Shown: piece after piece, positions 1 through 13,600 of the stretch
How the letters are laid out: the number at the start of each line of letters is the position of its first letter
How positions within the stretch are numbered: the first letter of the stretch is position 1
DNA from: Chirona hameri
Taxonomy: Eukaryota > Arthropoda > Thecostraca > Balanomorpha > Balanidae
DNA length: 64,000 nt
NCBI GenBank assembly: GCA_036785665.1
Contig: JAXIVJ010000995.1
Coordinates: 97,087 to 161,086, forward strand
Direction: 5' to 3'
Made by a program: the position numbers and the translations under genes
The notes under the pieces: model-generated
The model's database searches: none
What the model was told of the DNA's origin: nothing
The model's input: only the letters and a program-made list of their open reading frames with translations

Positions 1-293
1 TCGGTACGCCGGTCTGTATCTGACTGGCGAGGCAGTGTGTCGCCGGTCTGTATCTGACTGGCGAGGCAGTGTGTCGCCGGTCTGTATCTGACTGGCGAGG
101 CAGTGTGTCGCCGGTCTGTATCTGACTGGCGAGGCAGTGTGTCGCCGGTCTGTATCTGACTGGCGAGACAGTGTGTCGGTACACCGGTCTGTATCTGACT
201 GGCGAGGCAGTGTGTCGCCGGTCTGTATCTGACTGGCGAGACAGTGTGTCGGTACACCGGTCTGTATCTGACTGGCGAGGCAGTGTGTCGCCG

Positions 294-3200
294 GTCTGGA
301 TCTGACTGGCGAGGCAGTGTGTCGCCGGTCTGTATCTGACTGGCGAGGCAGTGTGTCGGTACGCCGGTCTGTATCTGACTGGCAAGGCAGTGTGTCGGTA
401 CGCCGGTCTGTATCTGACTGGCGAGGCAGTGTGTCGCCGGTCTGTATCTGACTGGCGAGGCAGTGTGTCGCCGGTCTGTATCTGACTGGCGAGACAGTGT
501 GTCGGTACGCCGGTCTGTGTCTGACTGGCGAGGCAGTGTGTCGCCGGTCTGTATCTGACTGGCGAGGCAGTGTGTCGGTACGCCGGTCTGTATCTGACTG
601 GCGAGGCAGTGTGTCGCCGGTCTGTATCTGACTGGTGAGGCAGTGTGTCGCCGGTCTGTATCTGACTGGCGAGACAGTGTGTCGCCGGTCTGTATCTGAC
701 TGGCGAGACAGTGTGTCGGTACGCCGGTCTGTATCTGACTGGCGAGACAGTGTGTCGCCGGTCTGTATCTGACTGGCGAGACAGTGTGTCGGTACGCCGG
801 TCTGTGTCTGACTGGCGAGGCAGTGTGTCGCCGGTCTGTATCTGACTGGCGAGGCAGTGTGTCGGTACGCCGGTCTGTATCTGACTGGCGAGACAGTGTG
901 TCGCCGGTCTGTATCTGACTGGCGAGACAGTGTGTCGCCGGTCTGTATCTGACTGGCGAGACAGTCTGTCGGTACGCCGGTCTGTATCTGACTGGCGAGG
1001 CAGTGTGTCGCCGGTCTGTATCTGACTGGCGAGGCAGTGTGTCGCCGGTCTGTATCTGACTGGCGAGACAGTGTGTCGGTACGCCGGTCTGTATCTGACT
1101 GGCGAGGCAGTGTGTCGCCGGTCTGTATCTGACTGGCGAGACAGTCTGTCGGTACGCCGGTCTGTATCTGACTGGCGAGGCAGTGTGTCGCCGGTCTGTA
1201 TCTGACTGGCGAGGCAGTGTGTCGCCGGTCTGTATCTGACTGGCGAGGCAGTGTGTCGCCGGTCTGTATCTGACTGGCGAGGCAGTTTGTCGCCGGTCTG
1301 TATCTGACTGGCGAGGCAGTGTGTCGCCGGTCTGTATCTGACTGTCGAGACAGTGTGTCGGTACGCCGGTCTGTATCTGACTGGCGAGGCAGTGTGTCGG
1401 TACGCCGGTCTGTATCTGACTGGCGAGACAGTGTGTCGGTACGCCGGTCTGTATCTGACTGGCGAGGCAGTGTGTCGCCGGTCTGTATCTGACTGGCGAG
1501 GCAGTGTGTCGGTACGCCGGTCTGTATCTGACTGGCGAGGCAGTGTGTCGGTACGCCGGTCTGTATCTGACTGGCGAGGCAGTGTGTCGGTACGCCGGTC
1601 TGTATCTGACTGGCGAGGCAGTGTGTCGGTACGCCGGTCTGTATCTGACTGGCGAGACAGTGTGTCGGTACGCCGGTCTGTATCTGACTGGCGAGGCAGT
1701 GTGTCGGTACGCCGGTCTGTATCTGACTGGCGAGGCAGTGTGTCGGTACGCCGGTCTGTATCTGACTGGCGAGGCAGTGGGTCGGTACGCCGGTCTGTAT
1801 CTGACTGGCGAGGCAGTGTGTCGATACGCCGGTCTGTATCTGACTGGCGAGACAGTGTGTCGCCGGTCTGTATCTGACTGGCGAGACAGTGTGTCGGTAC
1901 GCCGGTCTGTATCTGACTGGTGAGGCAGTGTGTCGCCGGTCTGTATCTGACTGGCGAGGCAGTGTGTCGGTACGCCGGTCTGTATCTGACTGGCGAGGCA
2001 GTGTGTCGCCGGTCTGTATCTGACTGGCGAGGAAGTGTGTCGGTACGCCGGTCTGTATCTGACTGGCGAGGCAGTGTGTCGGTACGCCGGTCTGTATCTG
2101 ACTGGCGAGGCAGTGTGTCGGTACGCCGGTCTGTATCTGACTGGCGAGGAAGTGTGTCGGTACGCCGGTCTGTATCTGACTGGCGAGGCAGTGTGTCGGT
2201 ACGCCGGTCTGTATCTGACTGGCGAGGCAGTGTGTCGGTACGCCGGTCTGTATCTGACTGGCGAGGCAGTGTGTCGGTACGCCGGTCTGTATCTGACTGG
2301 CGAGGCAGTGGGTCGGTACGCCGGTCTGTATCTGACTGGCGAGGCAGTGTGTCGATACGCCGGTCTGTATCTGACTGGCGAGACAGTGTGTCGCCGGTCT
2401 GTATCTGACTGGCGAGACAGTGTGTCGGTACGCCGGTCTGTATCTGACTGGTGAGGCAGTGTGTCGCCGGTCTGTATCTGACTGGCGAGGCAGTGTGTCG
2501 CCGGTCTGTATCTGACTGGCGAGGCAGTGTGTCGGTACGCCGGTCTGTATCTGACTGGCGAGGCAGTGTGTCGGTACGCCGGTCTGTATCTGACTGGCGA
2601 GGCAGTGTGTCGGTACGCCGGTCTGTATCTGACTGGCGAGACAGTGTGTCGGTACGCCGGTCTGTATCTGACTGGCGAGGCAGTGTGTCGCCGGTCTGTA
2701 TCTGACTGGCGAGGCAGTGTGTCGCCGGTCTGTATCTGACTGGCGAGGCAGTGTGTCGGTACGCCGGTCTGTATCTGACTGGCGAGGCAGTGTGTCGGTA
2801 CGCCGGTCTGTATCTGACTGGCGAGACAGTGTGTCGGTACGCCGGTCTGTATCTGACTGGCGAGACAGTGTGTCGGTACGCCGGTCTGTATCTGACTGGC
2901 GAGGCAGTGTGTCGCCGGTCTGTATCTGACTGGCGAGGCAGTGTGTCGCCGGTCTGTATCTGACTGGCGAGTCAGTGTGTCGCCGGTCTGTATCTGACTG
3001 GCGAGACAGTGTGTCGCCGGTCTGTATCTGACTGGCGAGGCAGTGTGTCGGTGCGCCGGTCTGTATCTGACTGGCGAGACAGTGTGTCGGTACGCCGGTC
3101 TGTATCTGACTGGCGAGGCAGTGTGTCGCCGGTCTGTATCTGACTGGCGAGGCAGTGTGTCGCCGGTCTGTATCTGACTGGCGAGGCAGTGTGTCGCCGG

Positions 3201-6200
3201 TCTGTATCTGACTGGCGAGACAGTGTGTCGGTACGCCGGTCTGTATCTGACTGGTGAGGCAGTGTGTCGGTACGCCGGTCTGTATCTGACTGGCGAGACA
3301 GTGTGTCGGTACGCCGGTCTGTATCTGACTGGCGAGACAGTGTGTCGGTACGCCGGTCTGTATCTGACTGGCGAGGCAGTGTGTCGCCGGTCTGTATCTG
3401 ACTGGCGAGGCAGTGTGTCGCCGGTCTGTATCTGACTGGCGAGACAGTGTGTCGGTACGCCGGTCTGTATCTGACTGGTGAGGCAGTGTGTCGGTACGCC
3501 GGTCTGTATCTGACTGGCGAGACAGTGTGTCGGTACGCCGGTCTGTATCTGACTGGCGAGACAGTGTGTCGGTACGCCGGTCTGTATCTGACTGGTGAGG
3601 CAGTGTGTCGGTACGCCGGTCTGTATCTGACTGGCGAGACAGTGTGTCGGTACGCCGGTCTGTATCTGACTGGCGAGACAGTGTGTCGGTACGCCGGTCT
3701 GTATCTGACTGGCGAGGCAGTGTGTCGCCGGTCTGTATCTGACTGGCGAGACAGTGTGTCGGTACGCCGGTCTGTATCTGACTGGCGAGACAGTGTGTCG
3801 GTACGCCGGTCTGTATCTGACTGGTGAGGCAGTGTGTCGGTACGCCGGTCTGTATCTGACTGGCGAGACAGTGTGTCGGTACGCCGGTCTGTATCTGACT
3901 GGCGAGACAGTGTGTCGGTACGCCGGTCTGTATCTGACTGGCGAGGCAGTGTGTCGCCGGTCTGTATCTGACTGGCGAGACAGTGTGTCGGTACGCCGGT
4001 CTGTATCTGACTGGCGAGGCAGTGTGTTGGTACGCCGGTCTGGATCTGACTGGCGAGGAAGTGTGTCGCCGGTCTGTATCTGACTGGCGAGGCAGTGTGT
4101 CGCCGGTCTGTATCTGACTGGCGAGGCAGTGTGTCGCCGGTCTGTATCTGACTAGCGAGGCAGTGTGTCGCCGGTCTGTATCTGACTGGCGAGACAGTGT
4201 GTCGGTACGCCGGTCTGTATCTGACTGGCGAGGCAGTGTGTCGCCGGTCTGTATCTGACTGGCGAGACAGTGTGTCGGTACGCCGGTCTGTATCTGACTG
4301 GCGAGGCAGTGTGTCGCCGGTCTGTATCTGACTGGCGAGACAGTGTGTCGTCGGTCTGTATCTGACTGGCGAGGCAGTGTGTCGGTACGCCGGTCTGTAT
4401 CTGACTGGCGAGGCAGTGTGTCGGTACGCCGGTCTGTATCTGACTGGCGAGACAGTGTGTCGGTTCGCCGGTCTGGATCTGACTGGCGAGACAGTGTGTC
4501 GTCGGTCTGTATCTGACTGGCGAGGCAGTGTGTCGGTACGCCGGTCTGTATCTGACTGGTGAGACAGTGTGTCGGTACGCCGGTCTGTATCTGACTGGCG
4601 AGGCAGTGTGTCCCCGGTCTGTATCTGACTGGCGAGGCAGTGTGTCGGTACGGCGGTCTGTATCTGACTGGCGAGGCAGTGTGTCGCAGGTCTGTATCTG
4701 ACTGGCGAGGCAGTGTGTCGGTACGCCGGTCTGTATCTGACTGGCGAGACAGTGTGTCGGTACGCCGGTCTGTATCTGACTGGCGAGGCAGTGTGTCCCC
4801 GGTCTGTATCTGACTGGCGAGGCAGTGTGTCGGTACGCCGGTCTGTATCTGACTGGCGAGGCAGTGTGTCGGTACGCCGGTCTGTATCTGACTGGCGAGG
4901 CAGTGTGTCGGTACGCCGCTCTGGATCTGACTGGCGAGACAGTGTGTCGGTACGCCGGTCTGTATCTGACTGGCGAGACAGTGTGTCGGTACGCCGGTCT
5001 GTATCTGATTGGCGAGGCAGTGTGTCGGTACGTCGGTCTGTATCTGACTGGCTAGGCAGTGTTTCGGTACGCCGGTCTGTATCTGACTGGCGAGGCAGTG
5101 TGTCGGTACGCCGGTCTGTATCTGACTGGCGAGGCAGTGTGTCGGTACGCCGGTCTGTATCTGACTGGCGAGGCAGTGTGTCGCCGGTCTTTATCTGACT
5201 GGCGAGGCAGTGTGTCGGTACGCCGGTCTCTATCTGACTGGCCAGACAGTGTGTCGCCGGTCTGTATCTGACTGGCGAGGCAGTGTGTCGCCGGTCTTTA
5301 TCTGACTGGCGAGGCAGTGTGTCGGTACGCCGGTCTCTATCTGACTGGCGAGGCAGTGTGTCGCCGGTCTGTATCTGACTGGCGAGGCAGTGTGTCGCCG
5401 GTCTGTATCTGACTGGCGAGACAGTGTGTCGGTACGCCGGTCAGTATCTGACTGGCGAGGCAGTGTGTCGCCGGTCTGTATCTGACTGGCGAGGCAGTGT
5501 GTCGCCGGTCTGTATCTGAATGGCGAGGCAGTGTGTCGCCGGTCTGTATCTAACTGGCGAGGCAGTGTGTCGGTACGCCGGTCTGTATCTGACTGGCGAG
5601 GCAGTGTGTCGCCGGTCTTTATCTGACTGGCGAGGCAGTGTGTCGGTACGCCGGTCTGTATCTGACTGGCGAGGCAGTGTGTCGGTACGCCGGTCTGTAT
5701 CTGACTGGCGAGACAGTGTGTCGGTACGCCGGTCTGTATCTGACTGGCGAGGCAGTGTGTCGGTACGCCGGTCTGTATCTGACTGGCGAGGCAGTGTGTC
5801 TGTACGCCGGTCTGTATCTGACTGGCGAGGCAGTGTGGCGCCGGTCTGTATCTGACTGGCGAGGCAGTGTGTCGCCGGTCTGTATCTGACTGGCGAGGCA
5901 GTGTGTCGCCGGTCTGTATCTGACTGGCGAGGCAGTGTGTCGGTACGCCGGTCTGTATCTGACTGGCGAGACAGTGTGTCGGTACGCCGGTCTGTATCTG
6001 ACTGGCGAGGCAGTGTGTCGGTACGCCGGTCTGTATCTGACTGGCGAGGCAGTGTGTCTGTACGCCGGTCTGTATCTGACTGGCGAGGCAGTGTGTCGCC
6101 GGTCTGTATCTGACTGGCGAGGCAGTGTGTCGCCGATCTGTATCTGACTGGCGAGGCAGTGTGTCGCCGGTCTGTATCTGACTGGCGAGGCAGTGTGTCG

Positions 6201-9200
6201 GTACGCCGGTCTGTATCTGACTGGCGAGACAGTGTGTCGGTACGCCGGTCTGTATCTGACTGGCGAGGCAGTGTGTCGCCGGTCTGTATCTGACTGGCGA
6301 GGCAGTGTGTCGCCGGTCTGTATCTGACTGGCGAGGCAGTGTGTCGCCGGTCTGTATCTGACTGGCGAGGCAGTGTGTCGGTACGCCGGTCTGTATCTGA
6401 CTGGCGAGACAGTGTGTCGGTACGCCGGTCTGTATCTGACTGGCGAGGCAGTGTGTCGCCGGTCTGTATCTGACTGGCGAGGCAGTGTGTCGGTACGCCG
6501 GTCTGTATCTGACTGGCGAGACAGTGTGTCGCCGGTCTGTATCTGACTGGCGAGGCAGTGTGTCGCCGGTCTGTATCTGACTGGCGAGGCAGTGTGTCGC
6601 CGGTCTGTATCTGACTGGCGAGGCAGTGTGTCGCCGGTCTGTATCTGACTGGCGAGGCAGTGTGTCGCCGGTCTGTATCTGACTGGCGAGACAGTGTGTC
6701 GCCGGTCTGTATCTGACTGGCGAGGCAGTGTGTCGCCGGTCTGTATCTGACTGGCGAGGCAGTGTGTCGCCGGTCTGTATCTGACTGGCGAGACAGTGTG
6801 TCGGTACACCGGTCTGTATCTGACTGGCGAGGCAGTGTGTCGCCGGTCTGTATCTGACTGGCGAGGCAGTGTGTCGCCGGTCTGTATCTGACTGGCGAGG
6901 CAGTGTGTCGGTACGCCGGTATGTATCTGACTGGCGAGACAGTGTGTCGGTACGCCTGTCTGTATCTGACTGGCGAGACAGTGTGTCGGTACGCCGGTAT
7001 GTATCTGACTGGCGAGACAGTGTGTCGGTACACCGGTCTGTATCTGACTGGCGAGGCAGTGTGTCGCCGGTCTTTATCTGACTGGCGAGGAAGTGTGTCG
7101 CCGGTCTGTATCTGACTGGCGAGACAGTGTGTCGATACACCAGTCTGTATCTGACTGGCGAGGCAGTGTGTCGCCGGTCTGTATCTGACTGGCGAGGCAG
7201 TGTGTCGCCGGTCTGTATCTGACTGGCGAGACAGTGTGTCGCCGGTCTGTATCTGACTGGCGAGACAGTGTGTCGCCGGTCTGTATCTGACTGGCGAGGC
7301 AGTGTGTTGCCGGTCTGTATCTGACTGGCGAGGCAGTGTGTCGCCGGTCTGTATCTGACTGGCGAGACAGTGTGTCGCCGGTCTGTATCTGACTGGCGAG
7401 GCAGTGTGTTGCCGGTCTGTATCTGACTGGCGAGGCAGTGTGTCGCCGGTCTGTATTTGACTGGCGAGGCAGTGTGTCGCCGGTCTGTATCTGACTGGCG
7501 AGGCAGTGTGTCGCCGGCCTGTATCTGACTGGCGAGGTAATGTGTCGGTACGCCGGTCTGTATCTGACTGGCGAGGCAGTGTGTCGCCGGTCTGTATCTG
7601 ACTGGCGAGGCAGTGTGTCGCCGGTCTGTATCTGACTGGCGAGGCAGTGTGTCGCCGGTCTGTATCTGACTGGCGAGACAGTGTGTCGCCGGTCTGTATC
7701 TGACTGGCGAGGCAGTGTGTCGCCGGTCTGTATCTGACTGGCGAGGCAGTGTGTCGCCGGTCTGTATCTGACTGGCGAGGTAATGTGTCGGTACGCCGGT
7801 CTGTATCTGACTGGCGAGGCAGTGTGTCGCCGGTCTGTATCTGACTGGCGAGGCAGTGTGTCGCCGGTCTGTATCTGACTGGCGAGGCAGTGTGTCGCCG
7901 GTCTGTATCTGACTGGCGAGGCAGTGTGTCGCCGGTCTGTATCTGACTGGCGAGACAGTGTGTCGGTACGCCGGTCTGTATCTGACTGGCGAGGCAGTGT
8001 GTCGCTGGTCTGTATCTGACTGGCGAGGCAGTGTGTCGCCGGTCTGTATCTGAATGGCGAGGCAGTGTGTCGCCGGTCTGTATCTAACTGGCGAGGCAGT
8101 GTGTCGGTACGCCGGTCTGTATCTGACTGGCGAGGCAGTGTGTTGCCGGTCTTTATCTGACTGGCGAGGCAGTGTGTCGGTACGCCGGTCTGTATCTGAC
8201 TGGCGAGGCAGTGTGTCGGTACGCCGGTCTGTATCTGACTGGCGAGACAGTGTGTCGGTACGCCGGTCTGTATCTGACTGGCGAGGCAGTGTGTCGGTAC
8301 GCCGGTCTGTATCTGACTGGCGAGGCAGTGTGTCTGTACGCCGGTCTGTATCTGACTGGCGAGGAAGTGTGTCGCCGGTCTGTATCTGACTGGCGAGGCA
8401 GTGTGTCGCCGGTCTGTATCTGACTGGCGAGGCAGTGTGTCGCCGGTCTGTATCTGACTGGCGAGGCAGTGTGTCGGTACGCCGGTCTGTATCTGACTGG
8501 CGAGACAGTGTGTCGGTACGCCGGTCTGTATCTGACTGGCGAGGCAGTGTGTCGGTACGCCGGTCTGTATCTGACTGGCGAGGCAGTGTGTCTGTACGCC
8601 GGTCTGTATCTGACTGGCGAGGCAGTGTGTCGCCGGTCTGTATCTGACTGGCGAGGCAGTGTGTCGCCGGTCTGTATCTGACTGGCGAGGCAGTGTGTCG
8701 CCGGTCTGTATCTGACTGGCGAGGCAGTGTGTCGGTACGCCGGTCTGTATCTGACTGGCGAGACAGTGTGTCGGTACGCCGGTCTGTATCTGACTGGCGA
8801 GGCAGTGTGTCGCCGGTCTGTATCTGACTGGCGAGGCAGTGTGTCGCCGGTCTGTATCTGACTGGCGAGGCAGTGTGTCGCCGGTCTGTATCTGACTGGC
8901 GAGGCAGTGTGTCGGTACGCCGGTCTGTATCTGACTGGCGAGACAGTGTGTCGGTACGCCGGTCTGTATCTGACTGGCGAGGCAGTGTGTCGCCGGTCTG
9001 TATCTGACTGGCGAGGCAGTGTGTCGGTACGCCGGTCTGTATCTGACTGGCGAGACAGTGTGTCGCCGGTCTGTATCTGACTGGCGAGGCAGTGTGTCGC
9101 CGGTCTGTATCTGACTGGCGAGGCAGTGTGTCGCCGGTCTGTATCTGACTGGCGAGGCAGTGTGTCGCCGGTCTGTATCTGACTGGCGAGGCAGTGTGTC

Positions 9201-10614
9201 GCCGGTCTGTATCTGACTGGCGAGACAGTGTGTCGCCGGTCTGTATCTGACTGGCGAGGCAGTGTGTCGCCGGTCTGTATCTGACTGGCGAGGCAGTGTG
9301 TCGCCGGTCTGTATCTGACTGGCGAGACAGTGTGTCGGTACACCGGTCTGTATCTGACTGGCGAGGCAGTGTGTCGCCGGTCTGTATCTGACTGGCGAGG
9401 CAGTGTGTCGCCGGTCTGTATCTGACTGGCGAGGCAGTGTGTCGGTACGCCGGTATGTATCTGACTGGCGAGACAGTGTGTCGGTACGCCTGTCTGTATC
9501 TGACTGGCGAGACAGTGTGTCGGTACGCCGGTATGTATCTGACTGGCGAGACAGTGTGTCGGTACACCGGTCTGTATCTGACTGGCGAGGCAGTGTGTCG
9601 CCGGTCTGTATCTGACTGGCGAGGCAGTGTGTCGCCGGTCTGTATCTGACTGGCGAGACAGTGTGTCGGTACACCAGTCTGTATCTGACTGGCGAGGCAG
9701 TGTGTCGCCGGTCTGTATCTGACTGGCGAGGCAGTGTGTCGCCGGTCTGTATCTGACTGGCGAGACAGTGTGTCGCCGGTCTGTATCTGACTGGCGAGAC
9801 AGTGTGTCGCCGGTCTGTATCTGACTGGCGAGGCAGTGTGTTGCCGGTCTGTATCTGACTGGCGAGGCAGTGTGTCGCCGGTCTGTATCTGACTGGCGAG
9901 ACAGTGTGTCGCCGGTCTGTATCTGACTGGCGAGGCAGTGTGTTGCCGGTCTGTATCTGACTGGCGAGGCAGTGTGTCGCCGGTCTGTATCTGACTGGCG
10001 AGGCAGTGTGTCGCCGGTCTGTATCTGACTGGCGAGGCAGTGTGTCGCCGGCCTGTATCTGACTGGCGAGGTAATGTGTCGGTACGCCGGTCTGTATCTG
10101 ACTGGCGAGGCAGTGTGTCGCCGGTCTGTATCTGACTGGCGAGGCAGTGTGTCGCCGGTCTGTATCTGACTGGCGAGGCAGTGTGTCGCCGGTCTGTATC
10201 TGACTGGCGAGACAGTGTGTCGCCGGTCTGTATCTGACTGGCGAGGCAGTGTGTCGCCGGTCTGTATCTGACTGGCGAGGCAGTGTGTCGCCGGTCTGTA
10301 TCTGACTGGCGAGGTAATGTGTCGGTACGCCGGTCTGTATCTGACTGGCGAGGCAGTGTGTCGCCGGTCTGTATCTGACTGGCGAGGCAGTGTGTCGCCG
10401 GTCTGTATCTGACTGGCGAGGCAGTGTGTCGCCGGTCTGTATCTGACTGGCGAGGCAGTGTGTCGCCGGTCTGTATCTGACTGGCGAGACAGTGTGTCGG
10501 TACACCGGTCTGTATCTGACTGGCGAGGCAGTGTGTCGCCGGTCTGTATCTGACTGGCGAGACAGTGTGTCGGTACACCGGTCTGTATCTGACTGGCGAG
10601 GCAGTGTGTCGCCG
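294..10614. repeat. Higher-order satellite cycle 1
   Basis: The cycle is bounded by the marker variant GTCTGGATCTG, which follows two TACACCGG units, at 294 and 10615. Ordered landmarks inside are GTGTCTG units (510, 800), AGTGGGTCGG (1779, 2309), GCGAGTCAG (2969), CTAGCGAGG (4153), GCTAGGCAGTGTTTCGG (5051), TCTGAATGG (5518), paired TACGCCGGTATG units (about 6915-7005) and GGTAATG (7538, 7781). The module from TCTGAATGG to GGTAATG is repeated directly with a 2534-bp shift (8052 to 10315). A smaller 531-bp tandem duplication lies at about 1504-2454. Window position 1 aligns to 10322 with only scattered differences for about 1.97 kb. Confidence 0.88.
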
Positions 10615-13600
10615 GTCTGGATCTGACTGGCGAGGCAGTGTGTCGCCGGTCTGTATCTGACTGGCGAGGCAGTGTGTCGGTACGCCGGTCTGTATCTGAC
10701 TGGCAAGGCAGTGTGTCGGTACGCCGGTCTGTATCTGACTGGCGAGGCAGTGTGTCGCCGGTCTGTATCTGACTGGCGAGGCAGTGTGTCGCCGGTCTGT
10801 ATCTGACTGGCGAGACAGTGTGTCGGTACGCCGGTCTGTGTCTGACTGGCGAGGCAGTGTGTCGCCGGTCTGTATCTGACTGGCGAGGCAGTGTGTCGGT
10901 ACGCCGGTCTGTATCTGACTGGCGAGGCAGTGTGTCGCCGGTCTGTATCTGACTGGCGAGGCAGTGTGTCGCCGGTCTGTATCTGACTGGCGAGACAGTG
11001 TGTCGCCGGTCTGTATCTGACTGGCGAGACAGTGTGTCGGTACGCCGGTCTGTATCTGACTGGCGAGACAGTGTGTCGCCGGTCTGTATCTGACTGGCGA
11101 GACAGTGTGTCGGTACGCCGGTCTGTGTCTGACTGGCGAGGCAGTGTGTCGCCGGTCTGTATCTGACTGGCGAGGCAGTGTGTCGGTACGCCGGTCTGTA
11201 TCTGACTGGCGAGACAGTGTGTCGCCGGTCTGTATCTGACTGGCGAGACAGTGTGTCGCCGGTCTGTATCTGACTGGCGAGACAGTCTGTCGGTACGCCG
11301 GTCTGTATCTGACTGGCGAGGCAGTGTGTCGCCGGTCTGTATCTGACTGGCGAGGCAGTGTGTCGCCGGTCTGTATCTGACTGGCGAGACAGTGTGTCGG
11401 TACGCCGGTCTGTATCTGACTGGCGAGGCAGTGTGTCGCCGGTCTGTATCTGACTGGCGAGACAGTCTGTCGGTACGCCGGTCTGTATCTGACTGGCGAG
11501 GCAGTGTGTCGCCGGTCTGTATCTGACTGGCGAGGCAGTGTGTCGCCGGTCTGTATCTGACTGGCGAGGCAGTGTGTCGCCGGTCTGTATCTGACTGGCG
11601 AGGCAGTGTGTCGCCGGTCTGTATCTGACTGGCGAGGCAGTGTGTCGCCGGTCTGTATCTGACTGTCGAGACAGTGTGTCGGTACGCCGGTCTGTATCTG
11701 ACTGGCGAGGCAGTGTGTCGGTACGCCGGTCTGTATCTGACTGGCGAGACAGTGTGTCGGTACGCCGGTCTGTATCTGACTGGCGAGGCAGTGTGTCGCC
11801 GGTCTGTATCTGACTGGCGAGGCAGTGTGTCGGTACGCCGGTCTGTATCTGACTGGCGAGGCAGTGTGTCGGTACGCCGGTCTGTATCTGACTGGCGAGG
11901 CAGTGTGTCGGTACGCCGGTCTGTATCTGACTGGCGAGGCAGTGTGTCGGTACGCCGGTCTGTATCTGACTGGCGAGACAGTGTGTCGGTACGCCGGTCT
12001 GTATCTGACTGGCGAGGCAGTGTGTCGGTACGCCGGTCTGTATCTGACTGGCGAGGCAGTGTGTCGGTACGCCGGTCTGTATCTGACTGGCGAGGCAGTG
12101 GGTCGGTACGCCGGTCTGTATCTGACTGGCGAGGCAGTGTGTCGATACGCCGGTCTGTATCTGACTGGCGAGACAGTGTGTCGCCGGTCTGTATCTGACT
12201 GGCGAGACAGTGTGTCGGTACGCCGGTCTGTATCTGACTGGTGAGGCAGTGTGTCGCCGGTCTGTATCTGACTGGCGAGGCAGTGTGTCGCCGGTCTGTA
12301 TCTGACTGGCGAGACAGTGTGTCGGTACGCCGGTCTGTATCTGACTGGCGAGGCAGTGTGTCGGTACGCCGGTCTGTATCTGACTGGCGAGGCAGTGTGT
12401 CGGTACGCCGGTCTGTATCTGACTGGCGAGGCAGTGTGTCGATACGCCGGTCTGTGTCTGACTGGCGAGACAGTGTGTCGCCGGTCTGTATCTGACTGGC
12501 GAGACAGTGTGTCGGTACGCCGGTCTGTATCTGACTGGTGAGGCAGTGTGTCGCCGGTCTGTATCTGACTGGCGAGGCAGTGTGTCGCCGGTCTGTATCT
12601 GACTGGCGAGGCAGTGTGTCGGTACGCCGGTCTGTATCTGACTGGCGAGACAGTGTGTCGGTACGCCGGTCTGTATCTGACTGGCGAGGCAGTGTGTCGC
12701 CGGTCTGTATCTGACTGGCGAGGCAGTGTGTCGGTACGCCGGTCTGTATCTGACTGGCGAGGCAGTGTGTCGCCGGTCTGTATCTGACTGGCGAGGAAGT
12801 GTGTCGGTACGCCGGTCTGTATCTGACTGGCGAGGCAGTGTGTCGCCGGTCTGTATCTGACTGGCGAGGCAGTGTGTCGCCGGTCTGTATCTGACTGGCG
12901 AGGCAGTGTGTCGGTACGCCGGTCTGTATCTGACTGGCGAGGCAGTGTGTCGGTACGCCGGTCTGTATCTGACTGGCGAGACAGTGTGTCGGTACGCCGG
13001 TCTGTATCTGACTGGCGAGACAGTGTGTCGGTACGCCGGTCTGTATCTGACTGGCGAGGCAGTGTGTCGCCGGTCTGTATCTGACTGGCGAGGCAGTGTG
13101 TCGCCGGTCTGTATCTGACTGGCGAGACAGTGTGTCGGTACGCCGGTCTGTATCTGACTGGCGAGTCAGTGTGTCGCCGGTCTGTATCTGACTGGCGAGA
13201 CAGTGTGTCGCCGGTCTGTATCTGACTGGCGAGACAGTGTGTCGCCGGTCTGTATCTGACTGGCGAGACAGTGTGTCGCCGGTCTGGATCTGACTGGCGA
13301 GACAGTGTGTCGCCGGTCTGTATCTGACTGGCGAGGCAGTGTGTCGCCGGTCTGTATCTGACTGGCGAGGCAGTGTGTCGGTACGCCGGTCTGTATCTGA
13401 CTGGCGAGGCAGTGTGTCGGTGCGCCGGTCTGTATCTGACTGGCGAGACAGTGTGTCGGTACGCCGGTCTGTATCTGACTGGCGAGGCAGTGTGTCGCCG
13501 GTCTGTATCTGACTGGCGAGGCAGTGTGTCGCCGGTCTGTATCTGACTGGCGAGGCAGTGTGTCGCCGGTCTGTATCTGACTGGCGAGACAGTGTGTCGG

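Noticed and set aside
1353..1877. Plus-strand open frames of 60-200 codons with a 13-residue CRYAGLYLTGEAV-type periodicity throughout the array
   Set aside because: These are frame artefacts of the 39-bp unit with GTG starts. They end wherever enough 34-mers shift the frame.
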